Of a stretch of DNA of 64,000 bases, positions 18,105 through 26,055 are shown one piece after another. The stretch's first letter is position 1, and each line of letters begins with the position of its first letter. The stretch comes from an uncultured Mediterraneibacter sp. (lineage in GTDB: Bacteria > Bacillota > Clostridia > Lachnospirales > Lachnospiraceae): assembly GCA_944377745.1 (NCBI GenBank), contig CALWFV010000002.1, forward strand, positions 101,276 to 165,275, read 5' to 3'. Made by a program: the position numbers and the translations under genes. Under the pieces are notes generated by a model. It saw only the letters and a program-made list of their open reading frames with translations. It was not told where the DNA came from and made no database searches.

Positions 18105-19547
18105 ATGACACATCAAAAACAGACTGCACTAAATACGATTGAGAAGAAACAGGAACTGATCTGCCAGACTGCCGATCATATCTGGAGCTATCCGGAACTC
18201 TCTCTTCAGGAAGATCAGTCGGCCGAATACTACTGCACCCTTCTCGAAAAAGAAGGATTTCAGGTTGAGCGCGGGATCTGCGGGATCCGCACCGCGTTCT
18301 CTGCAAGTTTCGGAAAAGGGAGTCCGAAAATCGGCATCCTTGCGGAATACGACGCTCTCTCTGGTCTTTCCCAGGAAGCGGGAAGCCTGGAGCCAAAAGA
18401 GCTTGTTCCCGGAGGCTGCGGACACGGCTGCGGACATAACCTGCTGGGAGCCGGAGCTTTCGGCGCCGCCCTCGGCGTAAAGGCCTATCTGGAAGAGAGC
18501 GGACATGAAGGTACTGTGATCCTCTTCGGCTGTCCTGGTGAGGAAGGCGGAGCGGCAAAAGCGTTCATGGCAAGGGACGGCCTGTGGAAGTCACTGGACG
18601 CGGCGCTCACCTGGCACCCTGAGGATGTAAATGAAGTCCGGACCGGTTCCTCCAACTCCTGTATCCAGATCCAGTACAAGTTTACGGGCACTGCCTCCCA
18701 CGCGGCAGGCGCTCCCGAGATGGGACGCAGTGCCCTTGACGCTGTGGAGCTGATGAATATCGGCGTCCAGTTCCTGCGCGAGCATATGAGTGACCGGGCA
18801 CGGATACATTATGCCATCACGGATGCCGGGGGCGTAAGTCCTAACGTGGTACAGCCAAAAGCCAGCGTGCTCTATATGATCCGTTCCAACCATGTATCAG
18901 AGGCTGTGGAGCTGCAGGCCAGAGTCGATCGGATCGCGGATGGAGCCGCACTGATGACTGACACTGCTGTAGAGCGCAGGTTTATCGACGGGCTTGCGGA
19001 TACAGTCAGCAATCACACACTGGAAAGCGTTCTGTACCGCAATTTCGAGGAGATCGGTGTTCCACAGCACACTCCGGAGGAACTGGATTTTGCCGATAAA
19101 CTGGCGCAGACTTATGAAGGAAATGATCATGTACCCGGATTTGGAGCCGAGAACGACGCTGATCTGCGCGAGGAAGTGATCCGGCTTCAGAAGGAGAACG
19201 GGCATGCGATGAATGATTTCCTCTGCCCGCTCTATCAGGGTGAGGCATTCAGCGCAGGCTCCACGGATGTAGGCGACGTGAGCTGGCTCACTCCCACGGC
19301 CCAGATTCATGTGGCCGCATGGCCTAACGGATGCCCCGGACACAGCTGGCAGAATGTCTCCTGCGACGGCACTTCCATCGGAAAGAAAGCGGCTGTCTGC
19401 GCAGCGAAAGTGATCTCTGCCTCCGCGGTGGATCTTTTCGAAGATCCTGAACTTCTTAAACTGGCACGCGCGGAATTTGAGAAGAATACAAGATCAGGGT
19501 ATGTGTGCCCGATCCCTGAGAATGCAGTTCCGATAATTCCCGATTAA
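18105..19547 (+). CDS. M20 family amidohydrolase (AbgB-like)
   Basis: Predicted cytoplasmic metal-dependent amidohydrolase/peptidase of the M20 family, close to the p-aminobenzoyl-glutamate hydrolase subunit B type. The 480-residue protein has the metal site GGCGHGCGHNLLGAG (residues 103-117), the acidic GCPGEEGG, TWHPEDVNEV, and the dimerisation insert starting KFTGTASHAAGAPEMGRSALDAVELMN. The first eight residues are polar and there is no signal peptide. It follows the ABC importer in the same direction, suggesting that it cleaves the imported amide or peptide; the substrate is unknown. Confidence 0.9.
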   Translation: MTHQKQTALNTIEKKQELICQTADHIWSYPELSLQEDQSAEYYCTLLEKEGFQVERGICGIRTAFSASFGKGSPKIGILAEYDALSGLSQEAGSLEPKELVPGGCGHGCGHNLLGAGAFGAALGVKAYLEESGHEGTVILFGCPGEEGGAAKAFMARDGLWKSLDAALTWHPEDVNEVRTGSSNSCIQIQYKFTGTASHAAGAPEMGRSALDAVELMNIGVQFLREHMSDRARIHYAITDAGGVSPNVVQPKASVLYMIRSNHVSEAVELQARVDRIADGAALMTDTAVERRFIDGLADTVSNHTLESVLYRNFEEIGVPQHTPEELDFADKLAQTYEGNDHVPGFGAENDADLREEVIRLQKENGHAMNDFLCPLYQGEAFSAGSTDVGDVSWLTPTAQIHVAAWPNGCPGHSWQNVSCDGTSIGKKAAVCAAKVISASAVDLFEDPELLKLARAEFEKNTRSGYVCPIPENAVPIIPD

Positions 19548-19567
19548 ATCTGATAATCAATGAGGAT

Positions 19568-19993
19568 TCAGACGGCGTCTTTTTTCTTCCGGCACATGGG
19601 ATACCACAGGATCCCGATCACAAAACTGCATAAGGCAGACATCCCGGCAGTGAAAAGACCTGCGATGTCCAGAAACCCATAAGACATTTTAAGCAGACCC
19701 GGTAATGCCATCGCACCAAAGCAGATCAGCGCGATCACGGGATGACAGATCAGCCAGAGTCCGTTCACACATCCAATCACATATTTCATTGCCCGTATAT
19801 TCAGGCAGTACAGAGCCAGAGGGATCAGATAGCTTCCGCCTCCCATATAAAGGTTATAAAACATTCCGCTGCTCCCGAACCGCGTTCCGTTCCCGATCTT
19901 TGCCAGCGGTGTCAGGCTGACCAGGATCAGCTCTATGCAGAACAGCCCCGCCGCCAGACAGGTCCACAGGATTACTCTTCTCTTCTCACTCAT
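19568..19993 (-). CDS. Small four-helix membrane protein of unknown function
   Basis: The 141-residue product has four hydrophobic segments (about 9-27, 44-62, 68-92 and 105-126) and short charged ends (MSEKRR and MCRKKKDAV). I do not recognise a family motif. A longer frame starts with TTG at 20011, but GAGAGGAGC precedes the ATG at 19993, which I use. It is convergent with the M20 gene and divergent from the LytTR regulator; the shared gap holds the predicted LytTR sites, so it may be controlled by that system. Confidence 0.75.
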   Translation of the reverse strand: MSEKRRVILWTCLAAGLFCIELILVSLTPLAKIGNGTRFGSSGMFYNLYMGGGSYLIPLALYCLNIRAMKYVIGCVNGLWLICHPVIALICFGAMALPGLLKMSYGFLDIAGLFTAGMSALCSFVIGILWYPMCRKKKDAV

Positions 19994-20092
19994 TTTTTCA
20001 GCTCCTCTCAAAAGTTACCAGGCGCCGCAGGGCGCCGGTTATTCTCTCTGTTCATCCTCATCATATCAGGAAAAACAGCGTGGAAATCGAAA

Positions 20093-20127
20093 CTGTCATT
20101 TTCGGTACCGGAGTCTGTCATTTTTGG
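20093..20127 (+). promoter_or_regulatory. Direct repeats upstream of the LytTR regulator, probable operator
   Basis: CTGTCATTTTCGG (20093-20105) and CTGTCATTTTTGG (20115-20127) are 22 bases apart, start to start, on the same helix face. LytTR-family regulators bind pairs of about 9-base direct repeats with this spacing. The pair sits just upstream of the -35 box at 20141. Confidence 0.6.
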
Positions 20128-20140
20128 CATCCTGATCTTC

Positions 20141-20169
20141 TTGTCATATCCGGGGAAAAGAACTATACT
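20141..20169 (+). promoter_or_regulatory. Promoter of the LytTR two-component operon
   Basis: TTGTCA (20141-20146), 17 bases, TATACT (20164-20169), about 42 bases upstream of the regulator start codon. Confidence 0.7.
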
Positions 20170-20210
20170 GCAATCATGAAAAACAAGCTGAATAAAAAGG
20201 AGAGAACCCC

Positions 20211-20921
20211 ATGATCACCATTGCGCTCTGCGAGGACAGCGTTCCCGTACAGTCCCAGATTGAGAACTACATATCCGAGCTACTTCAAGACTGCCCGGTG
20301 GAAGTGTTTTCTTCCGGGGAGGAACTGCTCTCCTTTCTCTCCAATGGGAAGCAGAAATTCTCCCTCTATCTCATGGACATCTCTTTGCCCGGCATCTCCG
20401 GGATTGAGACATCCGCTGAGATCCGGGAAAAAGATCCCTACGCTCTCATTATCTATATCACCGACTACAAGGAATATGTGTATCAGATCTTTGAGACACT
20501 CCCCTACCGTTTCATAACCAAACCTGTTGAGAAAGCGGTATTTCAAAAAGCGCTGACAGATGCGGTAAACTATATGACTGACCGGGGCGGACTGTTCCAC
20601 TTTCATATAGACCGGGACCAGTACCAGATCCCGTTTCAGGAGATCGTGTATTTTGAATCCCGCCTACGCAGGCTCATGCTGCACACAGCGGATGAGATCT
20701 ACTCTTTCTATGGAAAGCTTAACGAGATCGCACGGGATCTGAATCCCCTGCTCTTTGTCCGGGCTCATGCCTCCTATCTGATCAACATGGAATACATCCG
20801 GAGCATCCGCGATACAGAGATTCTTCTTCAGTCGGGAGAGTTCATCCCAATGAGCCGGAAATACCGTCCCCAGGTGCGTCAGAAGCATCTGGAATATATG
20901 AAATGGAGGTCACTGCAATGA
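20211..20921 (+). CDS. LytTR family response regulator (AgrA-like)
   Basis: Transcription regulator with an N-terminal receiver domain (1-120; acidic residues E8-D9 and acceptor Asp56 in LYLMDISLPGISG) and a C-terminal LytTR DNA-binding domain (about 135-232; IVYFESRLRRLMLHT, FVRAHASYLINMEYI). 236 residues, usual length. It is followed by a GHKL-type sensor kinase whose start overlaps its end by four bases. Systems of this type often respond to peptides, but no peptide or processing gene is adjacent. The ATG follows AAGGAGAGAA. Confidence 0.94.
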   Translation: MITIALCEDSVPVQSQIENYISELLQDCPVEVFSSGEELLSFLSNGKQKFSLYLMDISLPGISGIETSAEIREKDPYALIIYITDYKEYVYQIFETLPYRFITKPVEKAVFQKALTDAVNYMTDRGGLFHFHIDRDQYQIPFQEIVYFESRLRRLMLHTADEIYSFYGKLNEIARDLNPLLFVRAHASYLINMEYIRSIRDTEILLQSGEFIPMSRKYRPQVRQKHLEYMKWRSLQ

Positions 20922-22234
20922 TGTACTATCACGACTATGACATCGTACTTAACATTTTTCTCTGTGTGGTAGATATGGTCCTGCTCTGGGAACTGAGAGA
21001 ACAGCTCTATGGCCGTATCCGAAGAGGAAGGAAACTCTGCGCTCTTTCCGCCGCGATCCTGATCGGGATCCTTATGCTTCTTCCCTCAAAATTCGAGAAT
21101 TCCATGTATGTAGTCCCGGCAAGCTGGCTGCTTCTGCCCTTTTACCCGAAAGATCTGAAAAAGAAGCTTTTTTTCGAGACCTGGCTGTTTTCGATCCTGT
21201 TTTCCTGTCTGATGATACTCAATGACTTTACAAATATGCTTCCCAAATTCAGCCACTGGGTCATGACCTATCTCCTGATCGTCCATGTGGTGATCTGGCT
21301 GGTTCTTTTCTTCTGCCTCAGATGGTGCAGAAGTATCGCTACAGATCTTCCGCTGTCACTGTGGATTCTTTTCCTTTTTATCCCGATCCTCAGCTTCGCA
21401 AGTTCTGTGACACTGATTGTTCTGTTTAACGGAAATTCCGTCCCCAGACCAGTGAAAGATCTCTGCCATCTGGTCATCCAGACAACTTTTCTGTTCATTG
21501 ATCTTGCACTGCTCGTGTTTATGAGACGATTCACAGAATTTTTTCAGAGAGAGAAAGAGCGGCAGCTCCTGAAACAGCAGCTCCGCCTTCAGGAAGCACA
21601 TTATAAAGAACTGATCGGATCCGCAGAGCATGTCCGCAGGATACGCCACGATATGAAGAACCATCTGAATACCATCTCGCTGTTGTACAGCGAAGGACGA
21701 CAGGAAGAACTCGCAGATTATCTTCACACTGTCTCAGACAGGATCGGGCAGACCGAACAGGTCGTATCTACCGGAAATCCGGCTTTCGACGCAGTCCTGA
21801 ACATCAAGCTGGGTGAAATGAAAGAGAAAGGCATCAGCTGCTCTCCTTCCCTCTCTGTTCCGCAGAATATGGGACTTCCCTTTTCAGACACTGTGACGAT
21901 CCTTGGAAATCTGCTGGACAATGCGATCCATGCTGCGGTGGACCAAAAGGAACAGACGAATCCTGCCAAAGGGGAAGCGCTGGTCATTTCCCTGTCCGTC
22001 ACCTGGCAGCACGGGAGTCTTCTCCTCCATCTTATCAATCCCTGCATGGAAACAGCGGTGCCGGAGTACGGCATCGGAATGAAAAATGTGGAAGAGACTG
22101 TAAATAACTATTCCGGGACCATGCAGACTGATGTACAGAACGGGGAGTATATCACTGATATCATTCTTTATCTTCCTGCCCCAGGGATTTCAGATTATGT
22201 CTTCCGTAAAGCACCAGAGAAATCACCATCATGA
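20918..22234 (+). CDS. GHKL-type sensor histidine kinase (AgrC-like)
   Basis: Membrane sensor partner of the upstream LytTR regulator. From the ATG at 20918 the protein is 438 residues: six hydrophobic segments over the first ~205 residues, a coiled-coil linker (about 205-230), the phospho-acceptor His244 in RRIRHDMKNHLN and the GHKL ATPase N-box LGNLLDNAIHAA near residue 330. The C-terminal glycine box is short (YGIGMKNVEETV). The in-frame ATG at 20903 contains the GGAGG ribosome binding site, so it is not used. The 3' end overlaps the convergent pgsA-like gene by 74 bases. Confidence 0.92.
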   Translation: MMYYHDYDIVLNIFLCVVDMVLLWELREQLYGRIRRGRKLCALSAAILIGILMLLPSKFENSMYVVPASWLLLPFYPKDLKKKLFFETWLFSILFSCLMILNDFTNMLPKFSHWVMTYLLIVHVVIWLVLFFCLRWCRSIATDLPLSLWILFLFIPILSFASSVTLIVLFNGNSVPRPVKDLCHLVIQTTFLFIDLALLVFMRRFTEFFQREKERQLLKQQLRLQEAHYKELIGSAEHVRRIRHDMKNHLNTISLLYSEGRQEELADYLHTVSDRIGQTEQVVSTGNPAFDAVLNIKLGEMKEKGISCSPSLSVPQNMGLPFSDTVTILGNLLDNAIHAAVDQKEQTNPAKGEALVISLSVTWQHGSLLLHLINPCMETAVPEYGIGMKNVEETVNNYSGTMQTDVQNGEYITDIILYLPAPGISDYVFRKAPEKSPS

Positions 22235-22739
22235 CTACACAGGCACCGATCAGAACTCCGGACACGATATCCGGGATATTAAACCAGAATACATGCAGGA
22301 TCATCATGATATAAAGGAGCCAGGTGGATACTTTCCCGTGCCATTCCGCCCCAAATACTTTTCCTGTCTTCTGTATGACCAGAAGTCCTGTCACGCCCAT
22401 GAAAAACTCTTTGAGTACCATAAGACCGAGAGGCAGGATCATAAGAGGGAAACGGGTGAGCAGGCAGAACAGCATGGCTGCCTGAGTCATCTTATCCGCG
22501 ATCGGATCCAGTATTTTTCCCAGATCACTAACCATATTGAAATGTCTTGCAACGAAGCCATCCACTGTGTCTGTGATGCCGGATATGATCAGGACGATCC
22601 CTGTCCACAAATATTCCTTTTCTACACAATACATCCACATGAAGATCGGGATCAGACAGAGCCGGAAAAGTGACAGCATATTCGGAATCGTCAGGATCTT
22701 ACTGCGCACACTGTTTGTGTTTTCTGCTTTTGATTTCAT
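22161..22739 (-). CDS. pgsA: CDP-alcohol phosphatidyltransferase, probable PgsA
   Basis: Membrane enzyme that probably makes phosphatidylglycerol phosphate from CDP-diacylglycerol. The 192-residue protein carries the full family motif D-x2-D-G-x2-A-R-x8-G-x3-D-x3-D at residues 57-82 (DTVDGFVARHFN, then GKILDPIAD) and about five membrane helices. The N-terminus starts TIPNMLSLFRL, typical of PgsA. Sequence alone does not exclude a related CDP-alcohol transferase. Solitary and convergent with the sensor kinase; the ATG follows AAAGAGGATGAAC. Confidence 0.88.
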   Translation of the reverse strand: MKSKAENTNSVRSKILTIPNMLSLFRLCLIPIFMWMYCVEKEYLWTGIVLIISGITDTVDGFVARHFNMVSDLGKILDPIADKMTQAAMLFCLLTRFPLMILPLGLMVLKEFFMGVTGLLVIQKTGKVFGAEWHGKVSTWLLYIMMILHVFWFNIPDIVSGVLIGACVVMMVISLVLYGRHNLKSLGQEDKE

Positions 22740-23064
22740 TCGTTCATCCTCTTTACCTTTTTACTTTTTCTTTCTGTTGTTTTAAATTATAAGTTACTTC
22801 TCCCCATATACATTACGGTAAGTATACATTTATATATGTATACAAATATATGTTTCTAAATATATATCCCTGTGCAGACAGCTATGTATATATGTATACA
22901 TGTATTCCTGTCGCATACATTATACACAATAATGATAGGCTGACTTCTCCCATCCTGTCAACATTTTTCTCAAAACATCAGCCCCCTTCTGACTGTTCAG
23001 GCCGCCAGAGCGAAAGCGGGGGCTGCGTGACAACACCTCTCTTCCGCTTCGGAACCTGCCTCAG
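22740..23064. other. Non-coding gap with GTATAC palindromes and an inverted repeat
   Basis: No supportable gene is seen in this 325-base gap. It holds three GTATAC hexamers in alternating TA-rich sequence (22822-22827, 22838-22843, 22894-22899) and an eight-base inverted repeat CAGCCCCC/GGGGGCTG (22979-22986, 23018-23025) with a 31-base loop. The hairpin may terminate the minus-strand gene at 23065. The GTATAC cluster lies upstream of pgsA and could be an operator. Confidence 0.5.
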
Positions 23065-23385
23065 TCACAGATTTTTCCAAACCTCTTTTATCGTATCCGC
23101 ATCTATATCTTTCTCGATCTGGTTTACGATTGCGGTGCTGTCCACTTCCGCTACGCTTACCTTGCTCTGATCCATGTATACGAAGCATATAAAGCACAGA
23201 ATCCCTATCACAAGCCTTATGTAAAAACTGCCTCCGGAGGATGCCTGTTCTTCCTCTTCATTGTCGTAAAGGCTGTGGTAGATCCTTCCATACCGTGGGT
23301 GCACTGCGGGAATATCCCGTCTTTCATCATAAAGCTTCCTTGTCTGTCTCAGCAGTTCTCTCCGGCGCATTTCCGAATCGGTCAT
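23065..23385 (-). CDS. Small single-pass membrane protein of unknown function
   Basis: The 106-residue product has a charged cytoplasmic half (MRRRELLRQTRKLYDERRD), one membrane helix at about 56-70 (IRLVIGILCFICFVYM) and a probable outside tail of about 35 residues. The ATG at 23385 has a good AAAAGGAAG site seven bases upstream. I do not recognise a named family. It stands alone on the minus strand between two non-coding gaps. Confidence 0.72.
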   Translation of the reverse strand: MTDSEMRRRELLRQTRKLYDERRDIPAVHPRYGRIYHSLYDNEEEEQASSGGSFYIRLVIGILCFICFVYMDQSKVSVAEVDSTAIVNQIEKDIDADTIKEVWKNL

Positions 23386-23427
23386 TTAAACTTCCTTTTC
23401 CGTCCCTATGCCTGCAGGGCTATCCGC

Positions 23428-23475
23428 ACAAAAGGGACATAAGTTCTTTATTACAATAAACTATGTCCCTTTTGT
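23428..23475 (-). terminator. 14-base inverted repeat, probable terminator of the AbrB-like gene
   Basis: ACAAAAGGGACATA (23428-23441) and TATGTCCCTTTTGT (23462-23475) are perfect inverted copies with a 20-base loop that itself can pair (TTTATT with AATAAA). On the minus strand the stem ends in CCCTTTTGTG, a short T-run. The 100 bases between it and the gene hold no other signal that I see. Confidence 0.6.
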
Positions 23476-23569
23476 AATTGATAGAACCTGCAGTTCTGCT
23501 CCTTCCGCTTGACAGATCAAACGCATTCCTGTCTTGCTGCCGGAGGAAGGAATCGTACTTCCGTCATAA

Positions 23570-23944
23570 CTACTCCTCCATCTTAAATACTTCATCATAA
23601 GAAAACGATTTCGTTTCCCCATGAGCCGCTTTTTCCGCCTCCGATATCAAAGATTCGACCGCAGGCCGCACCATTCTCTGGCGCTCCTTAAATTTATGCA
23701 GGAGTTCTTCTCCACTGAATCCTTCCCGGATCAGTTCCTCAAGGATCTGTTCTGAAAACTCGCCACCGCCCCCTTCTTTCAGCGGCCGGAGAACAAGCTC
23801 ATTTCCTCTGACAATACACTCGGCCTCATGGCCGAATCCAAGCATTTTAAAAAATTTCTGAGGAATCGTGACTTGTCTTTTCGACGAAATACTTACTTTT
23901 TTTATTTCCACTGGGCTGTTCCCTTTCATGATCGATGCCGTCAT
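23570..23944 (-). CDS. AbrB/SpoVT-like DNA-binding protein (orphan)
   Basis: The 124-residue protein has an N-terminal swapped-hairpin domain of the AbrB/MazE type at about residues 14-55 (VSISSKRQVTIPQKFFKMLGF, then CIVRGNELVLRPL), as found in transition-state regulators and antitoxins. The rest is charged helix that could contact a partner. No toxin-like gene adjoins it on either side, so it is an orphan antitoxin-like protein or a regulator. The ATG follows ATAGGAGGAAAAT. Confidence 0.85.
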   Translation of the reverse strand: MTASIMKGNSPVEIKKVSISSKRQVTIPQKFFKMLGFGHEAECIVRGNELVLRPLKEGGGGEFSEQILEELIREGFSGEELLHKFKERQRMVRPAVESLISEAEKAAHGETKSFSYDEVFKMEE

Positions 23945-24074
23945 ATTTTCCTCCTATATTTTATGCAGAATTTCACAGATTATAATTTCTCGTTTTCCGG
24001 GTTTCTTTGTTTCTTTGAATAATATACTTCTTTTTTCCGATCTGACAAGCTCGGACTTTGGCTCGTCGCGTTGC

Positions 24075-24106
24075 AAAAAAGACAGAGAACAAAATGCTCT
24101 CTGCCT
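24075..24106 (-). terminator. Terminator of the his operon
   Basis: GACAGAGAAC (24081-24090) pairs with GCTCTCTGCC (24095-24104, with GT pairs); on the minus strand the stem is followed by TTTTTT (24080-24075). It lies 33 bases after the hisIE stop codon. Confidence 0.82.
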
Positions 24107-24138
24107 TCTTTCTCTTCTTGCCAGCCAGAACTCTATAG

Positions 24139-25422
24139 TTATCTCTCTGCCAGCTCGTTCGTGATATCCTCCCAGGTCACGCCCCGCTCTACCATGAGCA
24201 CCATGGCATGATAAAGGAAATCACAGATCTCGTATTTTATCTCCTCCGGATTCGGATTCTTTGCGGCAATGACGATCTCCGTCGCCTCCTCCCCCACTTT
24301 CTTCAGTATCTTGTCAATCCCCTTTTCAAAGAGATAATTGGTGTAGGAGCCTTCTTTCGGATTCTCTCTGCGATCCAGTATTGTGGAATAGACAGATTCG
24401 AATACCTGAAGCGGGTTTTTCGCGTCATAATCATTTCCGACAATGGGAGTGTAGAAACAGGAACGGTTCCCCGTATGGCACGCGGCACCGATCTGATCCA
24501 CTTTCGCCAGAAGCGTATCCTTATCACAGTCCACCGAGATTCCTTTTACATACTGGAAATGCCCGGATGTCTCGCCTTTCACCCATAGGCACTGCCTGCT
24601 CCTGCTGTAGTAGGTCATCCGTCCGGTCTTGACCGTGTTATCGAATGCCTCTTCATTCATGTATGCCATCATCAGCACTTCATTCGTCTTGTAATCCTGT
24701 ACGATGACCGGGATGAGTCCGTCGGAGTTCAGCTTGAATTCGGAAAAATCCATCAGGCTTTCGAAGGACGTCATCTGGATTCCTTCCTTCGCGCAGATCT
24801 CCTTAAATGCGCTGAAATCCATCTCCGGACGGCTGATGAACATTCCGGAAACACCTTTCACGCCGTCGCATTTCAGGATCCTCAGGATCTCGCTCTGCTC
24901 CATAGTGTCTGTAAGGACAACGCACGGAAGTTCCGTCACGTTCATAACGGAATTCAGATCCAGGCGGTGCATGAAAACGATCTCTGTACTGTACTCCTCG
25001 ATCAGATGCTGCTGCTTGAACAGCGCATCAAAATCGTTCAGGGATACGGCGATCCTTTCTTTTCCAAACCGCTTTGAAACCTCCTCGATCAGATCGATGG
25101 AGACTCTTTTTGAGAAATTGAGCAGCGCGCGCTTCGTTCCTGCATAGAGGATTTTTTTCACGTCCTCCATCCTGCGTATGTTTCCGCCGGCGATCATGGG
25201 GATACTGATGACGCGGCTGATCTTTTTGAGCAGATCGATGGATTCGTCATGCTCTTCATCTGAATTGGACAGATCGAATACGATTAGTTCATCCGCACCT
25301 CTTTCACAGTATTGTTTTGCAAGTCCGATGACGTCTTCCGAGACAATGGTGCTGTCGTCGAACCACTTTACCGCCTTTCCCTGACTGATGAAGATAGCCG
25401 GGGTTAATCTTTTATAACTCAT
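24139..25422 (-). CDS. hisIE: HisF-like domain fused to phosphoribosyl-AMP cyclohydrolase/phosphoribosyl-ATP pyrophosphatase (HisIE)
   Basis: HisI and HisE catalyse the third and second steps of histidine synthesis. The 427-residue protein has an N-terminal HisA/HisF-like barrel (about 1-220), a HisI domain (about 225-325; [33 protein letters not shown] with metal-binding Asp/Cys) and a HisE domain (about 335-425; [29 protein letters not shown]). In the barrel the usual Asp of the C-L-D-V start is replaced ([13 protein letters not shown]), so it is probably not an active cyclase. A GTG at 25431 is only one base from the ribosome binding site; the ATG at 25422 is chosen. Confidence 0.92.
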   Translation of the reverse strand: MSYKRLTPAIFISQGKAVKWFDDSTIVSEDVIGLAKQYCERGADELIVFDLSNSDEEHDESIDLLKKISRVISIPMIAGGNIRRMEDVKKILYAGTKRALLNFSKRVSIDLIEEVSKRFGKERIAVSLNDFDALFKQQHLIEEYSTEIVFMHRLDLNSVMNVTELPCVVLTDTMEQSEILRILKCDGVKGVSGMFISRPEMDFSAFKEICAKEGIQMTSFESLMDFSEFKLNSDGLIPVIVQDYKTNEVLMMAYMNEEAFDNTVKTGRMTYYSRSRQCLWVKGETSGHFQYVKGISVDCDKDTLLAKVDQIGAACHTGNRSCFYTPIVGNDYDAKNPLQVFESVYSTILDRRENPKEGSYTNYLFEKGIDKILKKVGEEATEIVIAAKNPNPEEIKYEICDFLYHAMVLMVERGVTWEDITNELAER

Positions 25423-25437
25423 GTAACGCACTCTCCT

Positions 25438-26028
25438 TTATAAACTCCCTTTTGTAGACCAGACATCCTTTATCCTGGGTTCCTCTGACACCGCCATGTC
25501 AAGCGCTTTTCCAAACGCCTTGAACAGAGCCTCAGCCATATGATGGTTGTTCCCTGCATCCAGGATCTTCAGATGCAGGTTCATCGCGGCGCTGTAAGAG
25601 ACCGCGTAGAAAAATTCCCGTACCATCTCTGTATCCATCTCTCCCAGGCGCGGCACGGTAAACTCCGCCTGGTAGTTCAGATACGGTCTCCCCGAGAGAT
25701 CCACGGCACCGAGAGCCAGTGTCTCATCCATGGGGAGGATAAAATATCCGTACCTTTTGATCCCTTTCTTATCTCCAAGCGCCCGGGCAATCGCCTGCCC
25801 GAGCACGATTCCGGTATCCTCTATCGTATGGTGGCTGTCCACCTCAACATCTCCCTTTACCGATACCTCAAGGTCAAACAGACCGTGGCGTGCAAAGCCG
25901 TCCAGCATATGGTCAAAGAACGGAATCCCGGTGTCGATCCGGTTCTTCCCCTGTCCGTCAAGGTTGATGCTCAGGGAGATATCTGTCTCTTTTGTCGTTC
26001 TCGATATCTTTCCGACCCTTTCTCTCAT
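25438..26028 (-). CDS. hisB: Imidazoleglycerol-phosphate dehydratase
   Basis: HisB dehydrates imidazole glycerol phosphate in histidine synthesis. The 196-residue monofunctional protein has FFDHMLDGFARHG (about 38-50), VDSHHTIEDTGIVLGQA (about 67-83) and the second His cluster AGNNHHMAEALFKAFGKAL, which bind manganese. Usual length. It lies 27 bases downstream of hisD and just before the hisIE fusion. The ATG follows CGGAGGTAG. Confidence 0.98.
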   Translation of the reverse strand: MRERVGKISRTTKETDISLSINLDGQGKNRIDTGIPFFDHMLDGFARHGLFDLEVSVKGDVEVDSHHTIEDTGIVLGQAIARALGDKKGIKRYGYFILPMDETLALGAVDLSGRPYLNYQAEFTVPRLGEMDTEMVREFFYAVSYSAAMNLHLKILDAGNNHHMAEALFKAFGKALDMAVSEEPRIKDVWSTKGSL

Positions 26029-26055
26029 ATCATTCTACCTCCGAATCCTGTCTTC

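Noticed and set aside
22131-22673. Plus-strand 180-residue open frame over pgsA
   Set aside because: It is the antisense of pgsA; the minus-strand product has the full CDP-alcohol transferase motif.
23386-23569. Toxin partner for the AbrB-like gene
   Set aside because: The gap holds only the inverted repeat and no frame of toxin size; the neighbour at 23065-23385 is a membrane protein.
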